Shown: piece by piece, positions 16,142 through 26,597 of the stretch
How the letters are laid out: each line of letters starts with the position of its first letter
How positions within the stretch are numbered: position 1 is the stretch's first letter
Notes under the pieces: model-generated
The model's input: the letters and a program-made list of their open reading frames with translations, nothing else
The model's database searches: none
Told to the model about the DNA's origin: nothing
Assembly (NCBI GenBank): GCA_009835985.1
Contig: VXWI01000107.1
Coordinates: 1 to 34,648, forward strand
Origin: Acidobacteriota bacterium
Lineage (GTDB): Bacteria > Acidobacteriota > Vicinamibacteria > Marinacidobacterales > Marinacidobacteraceae
Direction of reading: 5' to 3'
DNA length: 34,648 bases
Translations under genes and position numbers: made by a program

Positions 16142-18007
16142 ATGAGCCGGAGTATCCGAGTCCGCTTTCCCAGGAGATCACGCCGCAAGAGCCCGCCTGC
16201 GGATGAACCGGATCCGGCCGCGCCCGAGCCGGAAACGGCGGCCGACTTCGCATCGTTCGATCCGTTTCGACCCGGCGCCGCCGACGTGCCCGACCCCGCC
16301 CTCACCGCTGCGGAACGGGCCGCCGCCGAGGAGGAGGCGCGCCAGGGCGTTCCCGCATCGGCGGCCACCGCGCCCTCTCCGGGAGAACGCCGGGCCGAGA
16401 GCCGGTTCCTGGAAGGGATCGCCAGAATTCGCGGCCTGGCGGACGGGGCCCTCGGCCGGTTGCGGGCGGCGCAGCACGAGGCGCGGACGCGCGCGGTCCG
16501 GATCGAGGCCGCCGCCACCCGGGAACGGGAGCGCGGGTCGGCCCTCGCGGACGTGCAGGCCGCCTGCCAGCGGCTGGACTCCCGGTATGTCCGGTCCCAG
16601 GCTGCCGCGAAGGAGCTCGCCGGCTTCCGCCGCGTGCGCGGAATCCCCGACTACGTCACTCCCCGTCCGCCCTCCCGCGGCTGGGTGTGGCTTCTCCTCG
16701 CGGTCGCCGTAGCCGAAACGACCGCGAACGGACTTCTTCTCCACTCGGCATCCACCGAGGGAGTGGTCTCCAACTGGCTGTTCGCCGCGCTGGTCACCGG
16801 CATGAACGTCGGGCTGCTGGGCTGGGTGATGGGAGACCTGATCTTCCGCCGGATGCTCGGCGCGGGGCCGCTGCGCCGCGTGGTCCTCGCGGGGGCGCTG
16901 CTCCCGTGCGTGTTCCTCGCAGGACTGCTCCACTTCGGGTTCGCCCACTACCGGGATGCGGTCCAGGCGCTCGACGCTTCGCGCGCCGCCGCCGTCGTGG
17001 ACCTCGACGACATTGACGCCGGGGCGGAGCCGGGGGCAGGCGCCGCCGATCCCCATCCGCCGCCGCGGATCAGCGTCGAGCAGGCCGTCATCGGCGAACT
17101 CCGGGCCCAGTTCCTCTGGTGGCGGCCGGGCGCGAGCCTCGTGGACCATCCCACCGGGACGCCGGACGACCACGCGCTGGATTCGGTGCGGCAGCTGCCC
17201 GCCGGCAGCGTCGGATACCGGGCGGAGGACGGTGGTCTGGTGTTGGTCGAGGATCCGCTCGCGGGCCGATTCGAGGGGTGGCGTTCGCTGCTGCTGCTCG
17301 GCATCGGGTTCACCGCGCTGCTGCTGGCCACCTGGAAATGGTTTGGCGGCCGCGAGCCGATCCCTCACTTCGCCCGGCTCCACGCCGCGCGGGATGCGAC
17401 GGCGCGCAGACTCGAAACCGAGTACGCGGATTCGCTGCGGCGGCTGGAGGAGGACGAACGCCGTCACCGGCAGCGGCTCGGCGACGCGGAAGCCGATTTG
17501 CTGGCTCTTGGGGGTCGGTTGACCGGTCTCGACGCGGCGCGGCGCCAGTTGCTCGCCCGGGAGGCGGAACTCCTTCGGCTGACGGTGGCGGCCGGCGCGA
17601 GCGCCGTCGAGGACTTTCGCGAGGCGAACCGCCAACGGCGGCTGTCCCACGATCCACCCCCGTCCTTCTGGGCCGCGCCCTGGGCGCCCGCCGTTCCCGA
17701 CCGTGATGCGGCCGATGACCCGGCATGGGGGCGGGAACACGAGCAGGGTCTCTACGAGGTCATGGAGGCGGCGGAGCGCGTCCGGATCGCGAACGCCGCC
17801 CACGTCGCGCCGGTCACCGAGGCTTTCGCGGAAGCGCGGGAGCGGCTTGCACAGGCAGCGCGGATCCCGGGAGCCCGGCGTCGTCCGACCGGTCCTCCGG
17901 GTGGCGGCTCCGGGCCTTCTTCCGGGGGCAAACCGGCCGGGCAGGAGGTCCGGTTGGTGCCGCGGGCGGGACAGGACCCCGCGGCGCGGCTGGAGATCGC
18001 GTCTTGA
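16142..18007 (+). CDS. Large coiled-coil membrane protein of unknown function
   Basis: This 621-residue protein has no family I recognise. It starts with a basic, Pro/Ala/Glu-rich tail (residues 1-80), then a long charged helix (about 82-165). Three membrane segments follow at about 181-201, 211-235 and 246-268, then a soluble loop of about 110 residues (270-379) and a fourth membrane segment at about 381-400. A second coiled coil (about 408-500, RLEEDERRHRQRLGDAEADLLALGG) and a Pro/Gly-rich C-terminus complete it. GGGAG lies about ten bases before ATG 16142. The stop overlaps the TTG start of the vWA-like lipoprotein, so the two form one unit. The design resembles a membrane scaffold or channel-like partner; that is inference. 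Confidence 0.75.
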   Translation: MSRSIRVRFPRRSRRKSPPADEPDPAAPEPETAADFASFDPFRPGAADVPDPALTAAERAAAEEEARQGVPASAATAPSPGERRAESRFLEGIARIRGLADGALGRLRAAQHEARTRAVRIEAAATRERERGSALADVQAACQRLDSRYVRSQAAAKELAGFRRVRGIPDYVTPRPPSRGWVWLLLAVAVAETTANGLLLHSASTEGVVSNWLFAALVTGMNVGLLGWVMGDLIFRRMLGAGPLRRVVLAGALLPCVFLAGLLHFGFAHYRDAVQALDASRAAAVVDLDDIDAGAEPGAGAADPHPPPRISVEQAVIGELRAQFLWWRPGASLVDHPTGTPDDHALDSVRQLPAGSVGYRAEDGGLVLVEDPLAGRFEGWRSLLLLGIGFTALLLATWKWFGGREPIPHFARLHAARDATARRLETEYADSLRRLEEDERRHRQRLGDAEADLLALGGRLTGLDAARRQLLAREAELLRLTVAAGASAVEDFREANRQRRLSHDPPPSFWAAPWAPAVPDRDAADDPAWGREHEQGLYEVMEAAERVRIANAAHVAPVTEAFAEARERLAQAARIPGARRRPTGPPGGGSGPSSGGKPAGQEVRLVPRAGQDPAARLEIAS

Positions 18008-18759
18008 AGTCGGTCTTCGCGGTGTCCGCGATCCTGGTGAGTCTTTCGGGCTGCGCCCACGAGCGGAACGCGTGCGCCGGCTGGCCCGCCGATCTGCCGC
18101 CCCAGACCCTCGCCGTAGTGGTGGACGCCACCGACGGTCTCTCGCGTCCCCAGCGCGAGGACATGTGGAGCCGGATCCGGCCCCTGGCCGACGGAGCGCC
18201 GGCGGGATCGGTATTCCACCTCTACGAAGTGCGCGCGGACGCCCCCGGCGGAGTTCGGGAGGTTGCGATGGTTCGCCGTCCTCCGCACCCCTGCGAGGTG
18301 AACCACTGGACTGACAACCCCGATCAGCGCGCCGCGCAGTGGGCCCCGCTCTACCTCCGGCCGCTCCGGGATGCGCTGGGGTCGATGTCCCGGGCCGGCC
18401 CCAGCGACTCCTCGGCGATCCTCCAGGCCGTCCAGTCAGCCGCGCGCCGTTTCCGGGACGCGCCGGATGCGGACGGGCATCTCGTCCTCGTCTCCGATCT
18501 CCTCCAGAACCACGGAGTGGACTTCTATCGGGGGATTCCGGAATTCGCGGACTTCCGCGCGACCTCGCTCTACCGGGAGGTTCGTAGCCGGGGTTTCGCG
18601 GGAGCGCGCCTCACCGTTCTGCAACTCCCTCCGAGCCGCGACGGACTGGTGGATGAGCTGGCGCTTCGGGACTTCTGGTCCGCGTTCTTCAGCGACCAGG
18701 GCATGGTCGGCGTGGATGCCGCCTTTGTTCCCGTGGAAGGAGCGCGCTCGGCACCCTAA
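18004..18759 (+). CDS. Lipoprotein with von Willebrand A-like domain
   Basis: A 251-residue lipoprotein. The start is placed at TTG 18004, overlapping the previous stop, because the signal peptide begins there. The lipobox is LSGC with Cys17. The mature part looks like a vWA/Rossmann fold: first strand LAVVVDATDGLS, with Asp/Thr/Ser in place of the classic DxSxS metal site, a later strand HLVLVSDLLQN with the conserved Asp, and a late strand GARLTVLQLP. Such domains bind partner proteins, often through a metal ion. Here the altered site makes metal binding uncertain. It pairs with the preceding membrane protein. Its stop overlaps the convergent receptor gene by four bases. Confidence 0.72.
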   Translation: MKSVFAVSAILVSLSGCAHERNACAGWPADLPPQTLAVVVDATDGLSRPQREDMWSRIRPLADGAPAGSVFHLYEVRADAPGGVREVAMVRRPPHPCEVNHWTDNPDQRAAQWAPLYLRPLRDALGSMSRAGPSDSSAILQAVQSAARRFRDAPDADGHLVLVSDLLQNHGVDFYRGIPEFADFRATSLYREVRSRGFAGARLTVLQLPPSRDGLVDELALRDFWSAFFSDQGMVGVDAAFVPVEGARSAP

Positions 18760-20879
18760 CGGGGGAAGCCGAACCGGTAAGCCGCCGCGACCCGCAGGCT
18801 GCGGCCGGGCTGGGGCACCACGGCCGGGAAGACGGCGTAGTACTGGTCGGTGAGGTTGTTGAGGGCGAGCGTCCAGTCCACGCCGGCGAGCGGGCCGCGC
18901 TCCGGCGTGAAGCGGAGGAAGAGGTCCAGGACCCGGTAGCCGGGCGCGTCCCCGTCCGCGTCGGCCGAGCGGCTCGCCGCCAGACCCCGGGTCCGGCCCC
19001 CGGCGAGCGTCGCCCGGCCGCCGAATTCGAGGTCGAGGGAGGGAATGCGGGTGCTGGCCATCAGGTGCAGGGCATTGGCCGGCGCCCTGCCGAGGGCTTC
19101 GCCGGTATCGAGGTTCTCCGTGTCGAGCACCGAACCGCTCGCGCGCATCCGGAACCGGGGCCGGTCGTAGAGCGCGGCGCCCTCGCAGCCGCGCAGCCGG
19201 GCATCCAGCGAGACGTTGAGCGTGGAGCCCTGGAGAATCGTGACGCCGGTCACCGGGTCCAACTCGGGCCGGAGGGCAGGGTCCGCGACGATGACGATCT
19301 GGTCCACGTAGTCCCCGACCGTCTGGTTGAAGCAGGTGGTTTCGAACGCGAGGGCGTTCCTGCCGCCCCGGAAACCGACTTCCCAGGAAACGCCTCTCTC
19401 GGCGCGCAGTGCCGGATCGGGCCGGAAGTAGTTGAGCACCTGGACTCCCGATCCCACCGGGAACTGGAAGTGGAGGCCGTCGGCGTACAGCTCGGTCAGG
19501 CTCGGTACCCGGAAACCCCGCGAGGCGCCGACCCAGACGAACGCGGAATCGGTCAGCCGGAATCCGGCGGTCGCGCGAGGCGACGTCTGTCCTTCGTCGC
19601 GCGCGGGAAAGCGCCCCGCCCGGATGCGCCAACTGTCGCGCCGAAGACCCAGCGCGAGCTGCAACCGTTCACGGACCTCCGCCTCGCCGTAGAGGAAAGC
19701 GCCGAAATACGTGGCATCCGCATCGGGGAACTGCAGCCTGGGCGCACCGTCGCGTGTTCCCGACTGCGTGTCGCGGTAGGTCTCGGCGCCCAGGTTCAGG
19801 GTGAAGCGGACATCGTCGCTCCACCGGAAGCGGGAGCTGTTGTGCGCCTCGAAACCGAGAGTTTCGAACGCGGTGTCGTCCCGGCGGGTGCGGATGCGCA
19901 TGTCCTCCCCGACCTCCACCTGGTTCCGGTAACCGAGCACGGAGAGGTCGAGCCAGTCGGACGTCCGGGACCTCGTCCGAAAGCTGGCGCGGAGCGCCTC
20001 GAAGCGCGTATCCCGGTCCACGAGGGTGCCGGTGAGGTCATTTGCATTCGTGGGTTCCGCCGCCCGGTTGTCGAAGCCCTGCCAGGAGACCTCCCAGCGG
20101 CTCGTCGCGCCCGGGTTCCAGCCGAGCTTCACCAGACCGTTCCGCAGTTCGTCCTCGGTGTTGGGAATCGTGTCTCCGTTGCCGTCCCGGATCGGGGCGC
20201 GGGTACCCCCGAAACCGACGTTGACGAGGGCGTCCAGGGTCCTCCCGGCCGCGAATCCGGAGAAGGACTGGCTGAGGTCGCCGCCGTTCGACTGATAGCC
20301 GACCCGGTAGCGGCCGCCGAAGTCTTCGCCCGTCTCGAGGAGGTCGCGCGCGCCGCGGGTGGTGAGCGACACCACGCCCCCCAGCGCCCCGCTGCCGAAC
20401 ACGGCCGAGTTGGCCCCTCGCAGGACCTCGACGCGCTGCAGGAGGTCCGGATCGGTGAAGAACCGGCCGCCGTGCGCCGCGTTGAAATTCTGCCGCCCCC
20501 CGTCCTGGCGGATGACGACCTGCTGATCGGCGAACCCCCGGATGTTGGGCGTTTCGGTAATCCGGCGAGCGTTGCCGGTGATCGAGATTCCGGGAATGCC
20601 CTCGAAGAGGTCGGCAAAGGTGCGGGCGGCCTCGGCGGCCAGCTCCTCCTCCGTGCGCACCGCGATGGCCGCGGGTGCGGTCAGCAGCGGAGACTCGGCC
20701 CGCGAGGCGGTGACCACCACCGTCTCCGAGACCGCCGGGAGTTCCGGCTGCTCTTCGTCTTCGGAGGACTCTTCCCCGCCGGCCCGCTGATCCTGGTCCA
20801 GCGCCGGCTGGCGGGAAGCCGGAACGGCGGCCGCGGCGGAGACCCACACGAGAACGAATGCCGCCGGGAGAATGCTCAT
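18756..20879 (-). CDS. TonB-dependent outer-membrane receptor, heme/hemoglobin-receptor-like
   Basis: A 707-residue outer-membrane transporter driven by TonB/ExbBD. ATG 20879 is used since it gives a clean signal peptide (MSILPAAFVLVWVSAAAA) and has GGAAGG upstream. The upstream in-frame ATG at 20930 has no such site. A TonB box lies at about 52-58 (ETVVVTA), then a plug domain (about 65-190, including GIPGISI, NIRGF and VEVLRGANSAVFGSGALGG), then a 22-strand-type barrel. FRVP at 456-459 followed by SLTELY resembles the FRAP box of heme and hemoglobin receptors, so heme or iron chelate uptake is the best guess. The protein ends in AAYRFGFPR, near the usual aromatic terminus. It is the last gene of the minus-strand run, 118 bases after ggt. 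Confidence 0.9.
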   Translation of the reverse strand: MSILPAAFVLVWVSAAAAVPASRQPALDQDQRAGGEESSEDEEQPELPAVSETVVVTASRAESPLLTAPAAIAVRTEEELAAEAARTFADLFEGIPGISITGNARRITETPNIRGFADQQVVIRQDGGRQNFNAAHGGRFFTDPDLLQRVEVLRGANSAVFGSGALGGVVSLTTRGARDLLETGEDFGGRYRVGYQSNGGDLSQSFSGFAAGRTLDALVNVGFGGTRAPIRDGNGDTIPNTEDELRNGLVKLGWNPGATSRWEVSWQGFDNRAAEPTNANDLTGTLVDRDTRFEALRASFRTRSRTSDWLDLSVLGYRNQVEVGEDMRIRTRRDDTAFETLGFEAHNSSRFRWSDDVRFTLNLGAETYRDTQSGTRDGAPRLQFPDADATYFGAFLYGEAEVRERLQLALGLRRDSWRIRAGRFPARDEGQTSPRATAGFRLTDSAFVWVGASRGFRVPSLTELYADGLHFQFPVGSGVQVLNYFRPDPALRAERGVSWEVGFRGGRNALAFETTCFNQTVGDYVDQIVIVADPALRPELDPVTGVTILQGSTLNVSLDARLRGCEGAALYDRPRFRMRASGSVLDTENLDTGEALGRAPANALHLMASTRIPSLDLEFGGRATLAGGRTRGLAASRSADADGDAPGYRVLDLFLRFTPERGPLAGVDWTLALNNLTDQYYAVFPAVVPQPGRSLRVAAAYRFGFPR

Positions 20880-20997
20880 CGCGCGCCGCCTTCCGGCCGT
20901 CCGGATCCGGTCAGGAAATCCCAGGAGCATTGAACCCGGAAGGCTAGCGGGAAACGGGTGGTGGGTGGCCGGGCGGGCGTCAGCCGACGCCGGTTCG

Positions 20998-22674
20998 TCA
21001 GTAGCCCATCGCGGCGCCGTCTTTCCGCGGATCGGAACCGCCCAGCAGCACCCCGTTCTCCCAGTCGATCATGATGGCCTGGTAGCCCCCGTAGGCGCCG
21101 AACCGGGTCACCACGTTGTGTCCCATGCGGGAGAGGGCGGCCAGGTCGTCCGGGTCCACCCCGGACTCGATCCCGACGCCCGAGGCGCTGTGGCGGAAGC
21201 GTGGCATTTCGCCCGCCTTCTGCACGTGCATGCCGAAGTCGATCATGTTGAGGAGGACCTGGGTGTGTCCCTGGGGCTGCATGTCGCCCCCCATGACCCC
21301 GTAGGCGAGCCACGGCCTGCCGTCGCGGAACGCCATCCCGGGCATGTTGGTGTGCAGGGCGCGCTTGCCGGGCTCGAGTTCGTTCGGGTGTCCTTCCTCG
21401 AGCGAGAAGCCGGTGCCCCGGTTCTGGAGGGCGATGCCGGTGCCCGGCACCACGAGCCCGGAGCCGAAGCTGCCGAAGATGCTGTAGATGAGCGAGACGG
21501 CGTTGCGGTCCTTGTCCACCACCGTGAGGTAGATCGTGTCGCCGTCGTCGGTCATCCCGGGCGCGACCTCGCGGGCCGCCCGCTCCGGCTCGATGGCGGC
21601 GCGCCGGGCGGCCGCGTACTCCTTCGAGATGAGCGTCTCGACCGGAACCCGCATGTGCTCGGCGTCCCCAAGGTAGGCGTCCCGGTCGGCGAACGCCAGC
21701 TTCTTCGCTTCGATGAGCCGGTGGAGGTACGCCGCTGAGTTGTGGCCGAGTCCCGCAAGATCGCCGTACCCCTCGAGGATGTTCAGCATCTCGAGGGCCA
21801 CGAACCCCTGGGAGTTCGGCGGGACCTGGAAGACCTCGACGCCCCGATAGGTGGTGCTGACGGGGTCCACCCACGCCGAGTCGTGCGCCGCGAGGTCATC
21901 CCTGGTGACGAAGCCCCCTTCCGCCTCCATGAAGTCATGGATGGCCTGGGCGATCTCGCCGCGGTAGAAGACCCCCGTCCCCTGCTCGGCGATCCGGCGC
22001 AGGGTCTTCGCGAGGTCCGGCGAGCGGAAGACCTCCCCGTGTTCGGGCGCGCGCTTCCCGTCCACGAGGTAGGTGGCGGCGGTCGCCGGGTGGCTGGCGA
22101 GTTTGCCTTCGGCCTGTTTCCACTGCACCGAGATGACCTCGGAAACCGGAAACCCGTCCTCGGCATGCCGGATGGCCGGCTGGAGCAACTCACCGAGCGG
22201 CCGCGTTCCGAAGCGGCTCACCAGTTCCTCCCAGCCGTCGAGGGCACCGGGCACCGTCACCGCGAGCGGGCCGCTCCCCGGCATCCGGTTGAGGCCGTCG
22301 GCGCGAAGCTTCGCGGCGTCCGACCGCGCCCCGGCGCGGCCCGTGGCGTTCAGGCCGTGGAGCGTCCCCGTTTCCGCCTCGTAGTAGAGCGCGAAGAGGT
22401 CGCCGCCGATGCCGCACATCATGGGTTCGACCACATTCAGCACCGCGGCCGCGGTGATCGCCGCATCCACCGCGTTTCCGCCCTCCATGAGCACCCGGAG
22501 TCCCGCGGCCGAGGCCAGCGGCTGGCTGGTGGCGATCATGCCGTTCCTGGCAAGGACCGGCGAGCGGCCGAGCTTCGTGTCCTTGGCCGGCCGGTCACCG
22601 GGGGTGGCGGCGGCGTCCAGGTTGGGCGCGGCGGTTGCGAGAAGGGACATGACGAGCAGCACAGGAAAACGCAT
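20998..22674 (-). CDS. ggt: Gamma-glutamyltransferase (glutathione hydrolase family)
   Basis: This 558-residue Ntn-hydrolase cleaves or transfers the gamma-glutamyl group of glutathione and related peptides. The start is ATG 22674, with GGAGG eight bases upstream; a TTG at 22692 lies before that site and is rejected. The signal peptide FPVLLVMSLLATAA indicates export. The substrate Arg is in NATGRAG (R113). The autoprocessing nucleophile is T380 in DDGDTIYLTVVD, where maturation into large and small subunits should occur. The following GSGLVVPGTGIALQNRG and the late GGDMQPQGH are small-subunit signatures. Thr-Ile-Tyr at the cleavage site differs from the Thr-Thr-His of classical GGTs, so the enzyme may prefer hydrolysis or other gamma-glutamyl or acyl substrates. 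Confidence 0.94.
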   Translation of the reverse strand: MRFPVLLVMSLLATAAPNLDAAATPGDRPAKDTKLGRSPVLARNGMIATSQPLASAAGLRVLMEGGNAVDAAITAAAVLNVVEPMMCGIGGDLFALYYEAETGTLHGLNATGRAGARSDAAKLRADGLNRMPGSGPLAVTVPGALDGWEELVSRFGTRPLGELLQPAIRHAEDGFPVSEVISVQWKQAEGKLASHPATAATYLVDGKRAPEHGEVFRSPDLAKTLRRIAEQGTGVFYRGEIAQAIHDFMEAEGGFVTRDDLAAHDSAWVDPVSTTYRGVEVFQVPPNSQGFVALEMLNILEGYGDLAGLGHNSAAYLHRLIEAKKLAFADRDAYLGDAEHMRVPVETLISKEYAAARRAAIEPERAAREVAPGMTDDGDTIYLTVVDKDRNAVSLIYSIFGSFGSGLVVPGTGIALQNRGTGFSLEEGHPNELEPGKRALHTNMPGMAFRDGRPWLAYGVMGGDMQPQGHTQVLLNMIDFGMHVQKAGEMPRFRHSASGVGIESGVDPDDLAALSRMGHNVVTRFGAYGGYQAIMIDWENGVLLGGSDPRKDGAAMGY

Positions 22675-22741
22675 CGGGTGATCCTCCGTCAAGGAATCGT
22701 ACGTGGGCGGTGGTTTCGCGTCCGGCGGGGTTGGGGTCTCG

Positions 22742-24474
<1,733 letters not shown>

Positions 24475-24478
<4 letters not shown>

Positions 24479-25218
24479 CGCACCTCCGGTCCTCCCCGCC
24501 GGTCGTCCCGGACGAAACGGTCGCGGGCGGGCATCCTGATCCGGGGCAGCGACTCGGCGTCGAGCGTATCTCCGGGGCCGAGCAGGCCGTTCAACTGGAG
24601 GATGAACGCGGTCAGGGCGTACACGTCGTCGGGTGGCAGACTGCCGGGCGCCGCCTGCGGCATCGCCCGCCGGATGTAGTCGAAGAGCGTGGTCGCGTAG
24701 GGCCAGTAGCTGCCCACCGTGATCGGATACCGCCGATCCTCGGAGAACGGAAAGCGGTCGCCGGGAACGCGGCCGGCCAGGGCTTCGAACTGAGCGCCCT
24801 CGCCCCGTGCCCCGTGACACTGGACGCACTGCAGCCGGTAGAGGGTCTCGCCCCGTTCCACCGAACCGCTTCCCGGAGGCAGTCCCTCGCCGTCCGGTCC
24901 GATGTCGATGTCCCAGGCGGCGATCCGTTCCGGGCTCGCGGTCTCGCCGAAGCCGAACTCCGGGAGGTGGCCGATGTCGGCGAGGCCGTCTTCGCGGGCC
25001 GCCGCGAGAGCTTCCAGTTCCGCTTCGTTCAGCAGTCCCGGCATTTCGGGGTGGAGTTCGGGCCGGGGCAGGGCGGCCGCGCCCGCGGACGGCCCCGGAG
25101 GGACGGCGTCGTCCTCCGCCGCAACCGCCGAGGAGCCGTTCTCTGATTCCGGGGTGCAGGCCGAGAGCAGCAGGAGCAGGACTGCGGCTCGGCTAACCGG
25201 CAAAGAAGACCCGCCCAT
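24475..25218 (-). CDS. Monoheme cytochrome c lipoprotein, likely sulfite dehydrogenase electron acceptor
   Basis: A 247-residue lipoprotein with lipobox LSAC (Cys21). After a Pro/Ala-rich linker and an acidic middle part comes a cytochrome c domain: heme-binding C131-V-Q-C134-H135 and a likely distal Met186 ([25 protein letters not shown]), the usual SoxD/SorB-type ending. It overlaps the end of the molybdenum sulfite dehydrogenase gene by 26 bases, so the two proteins are probably partners passing electrons from sulfite to the respiratory chain. The lipid anchor would hold it to a membrane facing the periplasm. SoxD is normally diheme; this protein has a single CxxCH, closer to SorB. Confidence 0.9.
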
Positions 25219-26452
25219 CGGGTTGCACGCGCCAGGACCGGATCTGGTTGTAGTGGTAGCGCGTATAGGACCCGCGGGCCTCGAGGAGGGCGTCCCGGGT
25301 CGGTTGGACGTACCCCGTCTCGTCCGTCGCCCGGCTCATCAGGGTGGCGCTCCGGCCGTTCCAGTGCCACAGCTTGCGGAAACGGACGTGGCATTTGGGA
25401 AGCACGGGTTCCTGAAGTTCAGCGTCTTCCCAGGTGCCGCCGCCGTCCGTCGAGATCTCCACCCGGGTGATGCGGCCGCGGCCGGTCCACGCGATCCCCC
25501 GGATCTCCCACCAGCCCGGCCCGCCGAGCCGCTCGGGGAAGGTCGGGAAGGTGATCAGCGACTTCGCGTCCATCGCGAAGCTGAACATCCGCGCCTTCTC
25601 CCCGGGAAGGGGATCGGTGTACTTGGAGGTCTCCTCGCGCGTCATGAACGGCCGGTCCGACAACTCCAGCCGCCGCAACCACTTGATGCTGGCGTTCCCC
25701 TCCCATCCCGGCAGGAAGAGCCGGACTGGATAACCCTGTTCGGGCCGCAGCGGCTCTCCATTCTGCGCGTAGGCCACGATGGCGTCGTCCCACGCCTTTT
25801 CCATGGGCACGGAGCGGGTCATGACCGCGGCGTCCATCGCCTCGGCGAGGAACCAGGTTGCCTCGGGACGCGCGCCCACCTCCCGGAAGAGGAGCTTGAG
25901 CGGCACTCCGGTCCACTCGCTGGTGCTCGTGAGGCCGTCCATCTCCTGGGGGCCCATGTTCGGGAAGCGCCCCCGGTTCTGGAACGCCGTTCCTCCGTTC
26001 CCGGAGCACTCGAGGAACCGAAGTTTCGATTCCGCGGGGAAACGCTTCAGATCGGCCAGGGTGAACGTCTGCGGGCGTTCCACCATCCCGTGGATCAGCA
26101 GCTCGTAGCGCTCCGGGTCGATGTTGGGAATGCCCGCATGGTGCCGCTCGAAGTGGAGGTCGGCGGGGGTCACGATCCCCTGGAGATACTGGAGCGGGGT
26201 GCGGGACGACGAAGAAGGCTCCAGCACCCGGACCAGCCGCCGCGGGGTCTCGAATGCCGAACGCTCGCCGAGCGGACGGGGCACGAGGCCCTGCATCTTC
26301 GTGGGATCGTCGGGCGCCCGGGGCCGGGGCTTCGGGGTGTCCGCCTGCTGGGCGCCCGCGACGGCTCCCGCGCCGACCGCAGCCGTCCCTACGACACCGG
26401 TGAGCAGCTCACGGCGCGAGGGGAGCCCGCCGTTCTCCCGGTTCTTGGCCAT
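25193..26452 (-). CDS. soxC: Molybdenum-dependent sulfite dehydrogenase, SoxC/SorA type
   Basis: A 419-residue periplasmic molybdoenzyme of the sulfite oxidase family, oxidising sulfite (or Sox-bound sulfane sulfur) to sulfate. ATG 26452 gives a Tat signal peptide (SRRELLTG then a hydrophobic stretch); the longer frame to 26500 adds 16 residues without logic. The catalytic domain includes RFLECSGNGG, where C149 should ligate molybdenum, and the C-terminal dimerisation domain has VEISTDGGGTWEDAEL and KLWHWNG. The strand HHAGIPNIDPERYELLIHG is typical of SoxC. It is the first gene of the operon with the cytochrome c lipoprotein and glnS. No soxXYZAB genes are in the window, so a stand-alone sulfite-detoxifying or respiratory role is as likely as thiosulfate oxidation. 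Confidence 0.9.
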   Translation of the reverse strand: MAKNRENGGLPSRRELLTGVVGTAAVGAGAVAGAQQADTPKPRPRAPDDPTKMQGLVPRPLGERSAFETPRRLVRVLEPSSSSRTPLQYLQGIVTPADLHFERHHAGIPNIDPERYELLIHGMVERPQTFTLADLKRFPAESKLRFLECSGNGGTAFQNRGRFPNMGPQEMDGLTSTSEWTGVPLKLLFREVGARPEATWFLAEAMDAAVMTRSVPMEKAWDDAIVAYAQNGEPLRPEQGYPVRLFLPGWEGNASIKWLRRLELSDRPFMTREETSKYTDPLPGEKARMFSFAMDAKSLITFPTFPERLGGPGWWEIRGIAWTGRGRITRVEISTDGGGTWEDAELQEPVLPKCHVRFRKLWHWNGRSATLMSRATDETGYVQPTRDALLEARGSYTRYHYNQIRSWRVQPDGRVFFAG

Positions 26453-26507
26453 AGCCCGGATTATGGCGGATTTGGGCGGGCTGGTTCGGGTTGCGGGCAA
26501 CGCAGAT

Positions 26508-26516
26508 TGCTAGAAT
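26508..26516 (+). promoter_or_regulatory. Possible extended -10 promoter (TGCTAGAAT)
   Basis: TGCTAGAAT at 26508-26516 fits an extended -10 element (TG-n-TAGAAT) and lies in the 145-base space between the divergent soxC-like gene and the gene starting at 26598. No good -35 hexamer stands at the right distance (TTGCGG at 26491 leaves only 14 bases), which is tolerable for extended -10 promoters. It would start transcription near 26523. Confidence 0.35.
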
Positions 26517-26597
26517 TGTTCGCCCTCCGCCCCGGGTTTGCGGCCCCGCTTGGGCCGTAACGATCCGGTCGGGGCGGCCCCAGGAGGGAATCTGATC

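Noticed and set aside
19065-20933. Plus-strand open frame of 622 codons opposite the TonB-dependent receptor
   Set aside because: Low-complexity translation with no motifs; the minus strand encodes a recognisable receptor.
24902-26560. Plus-strand open frame of 552 codons opposite the cytochrome and sulfite dehydrogenase genes
   Set aside because: No domain character and antisense to two recognisable redox genes.
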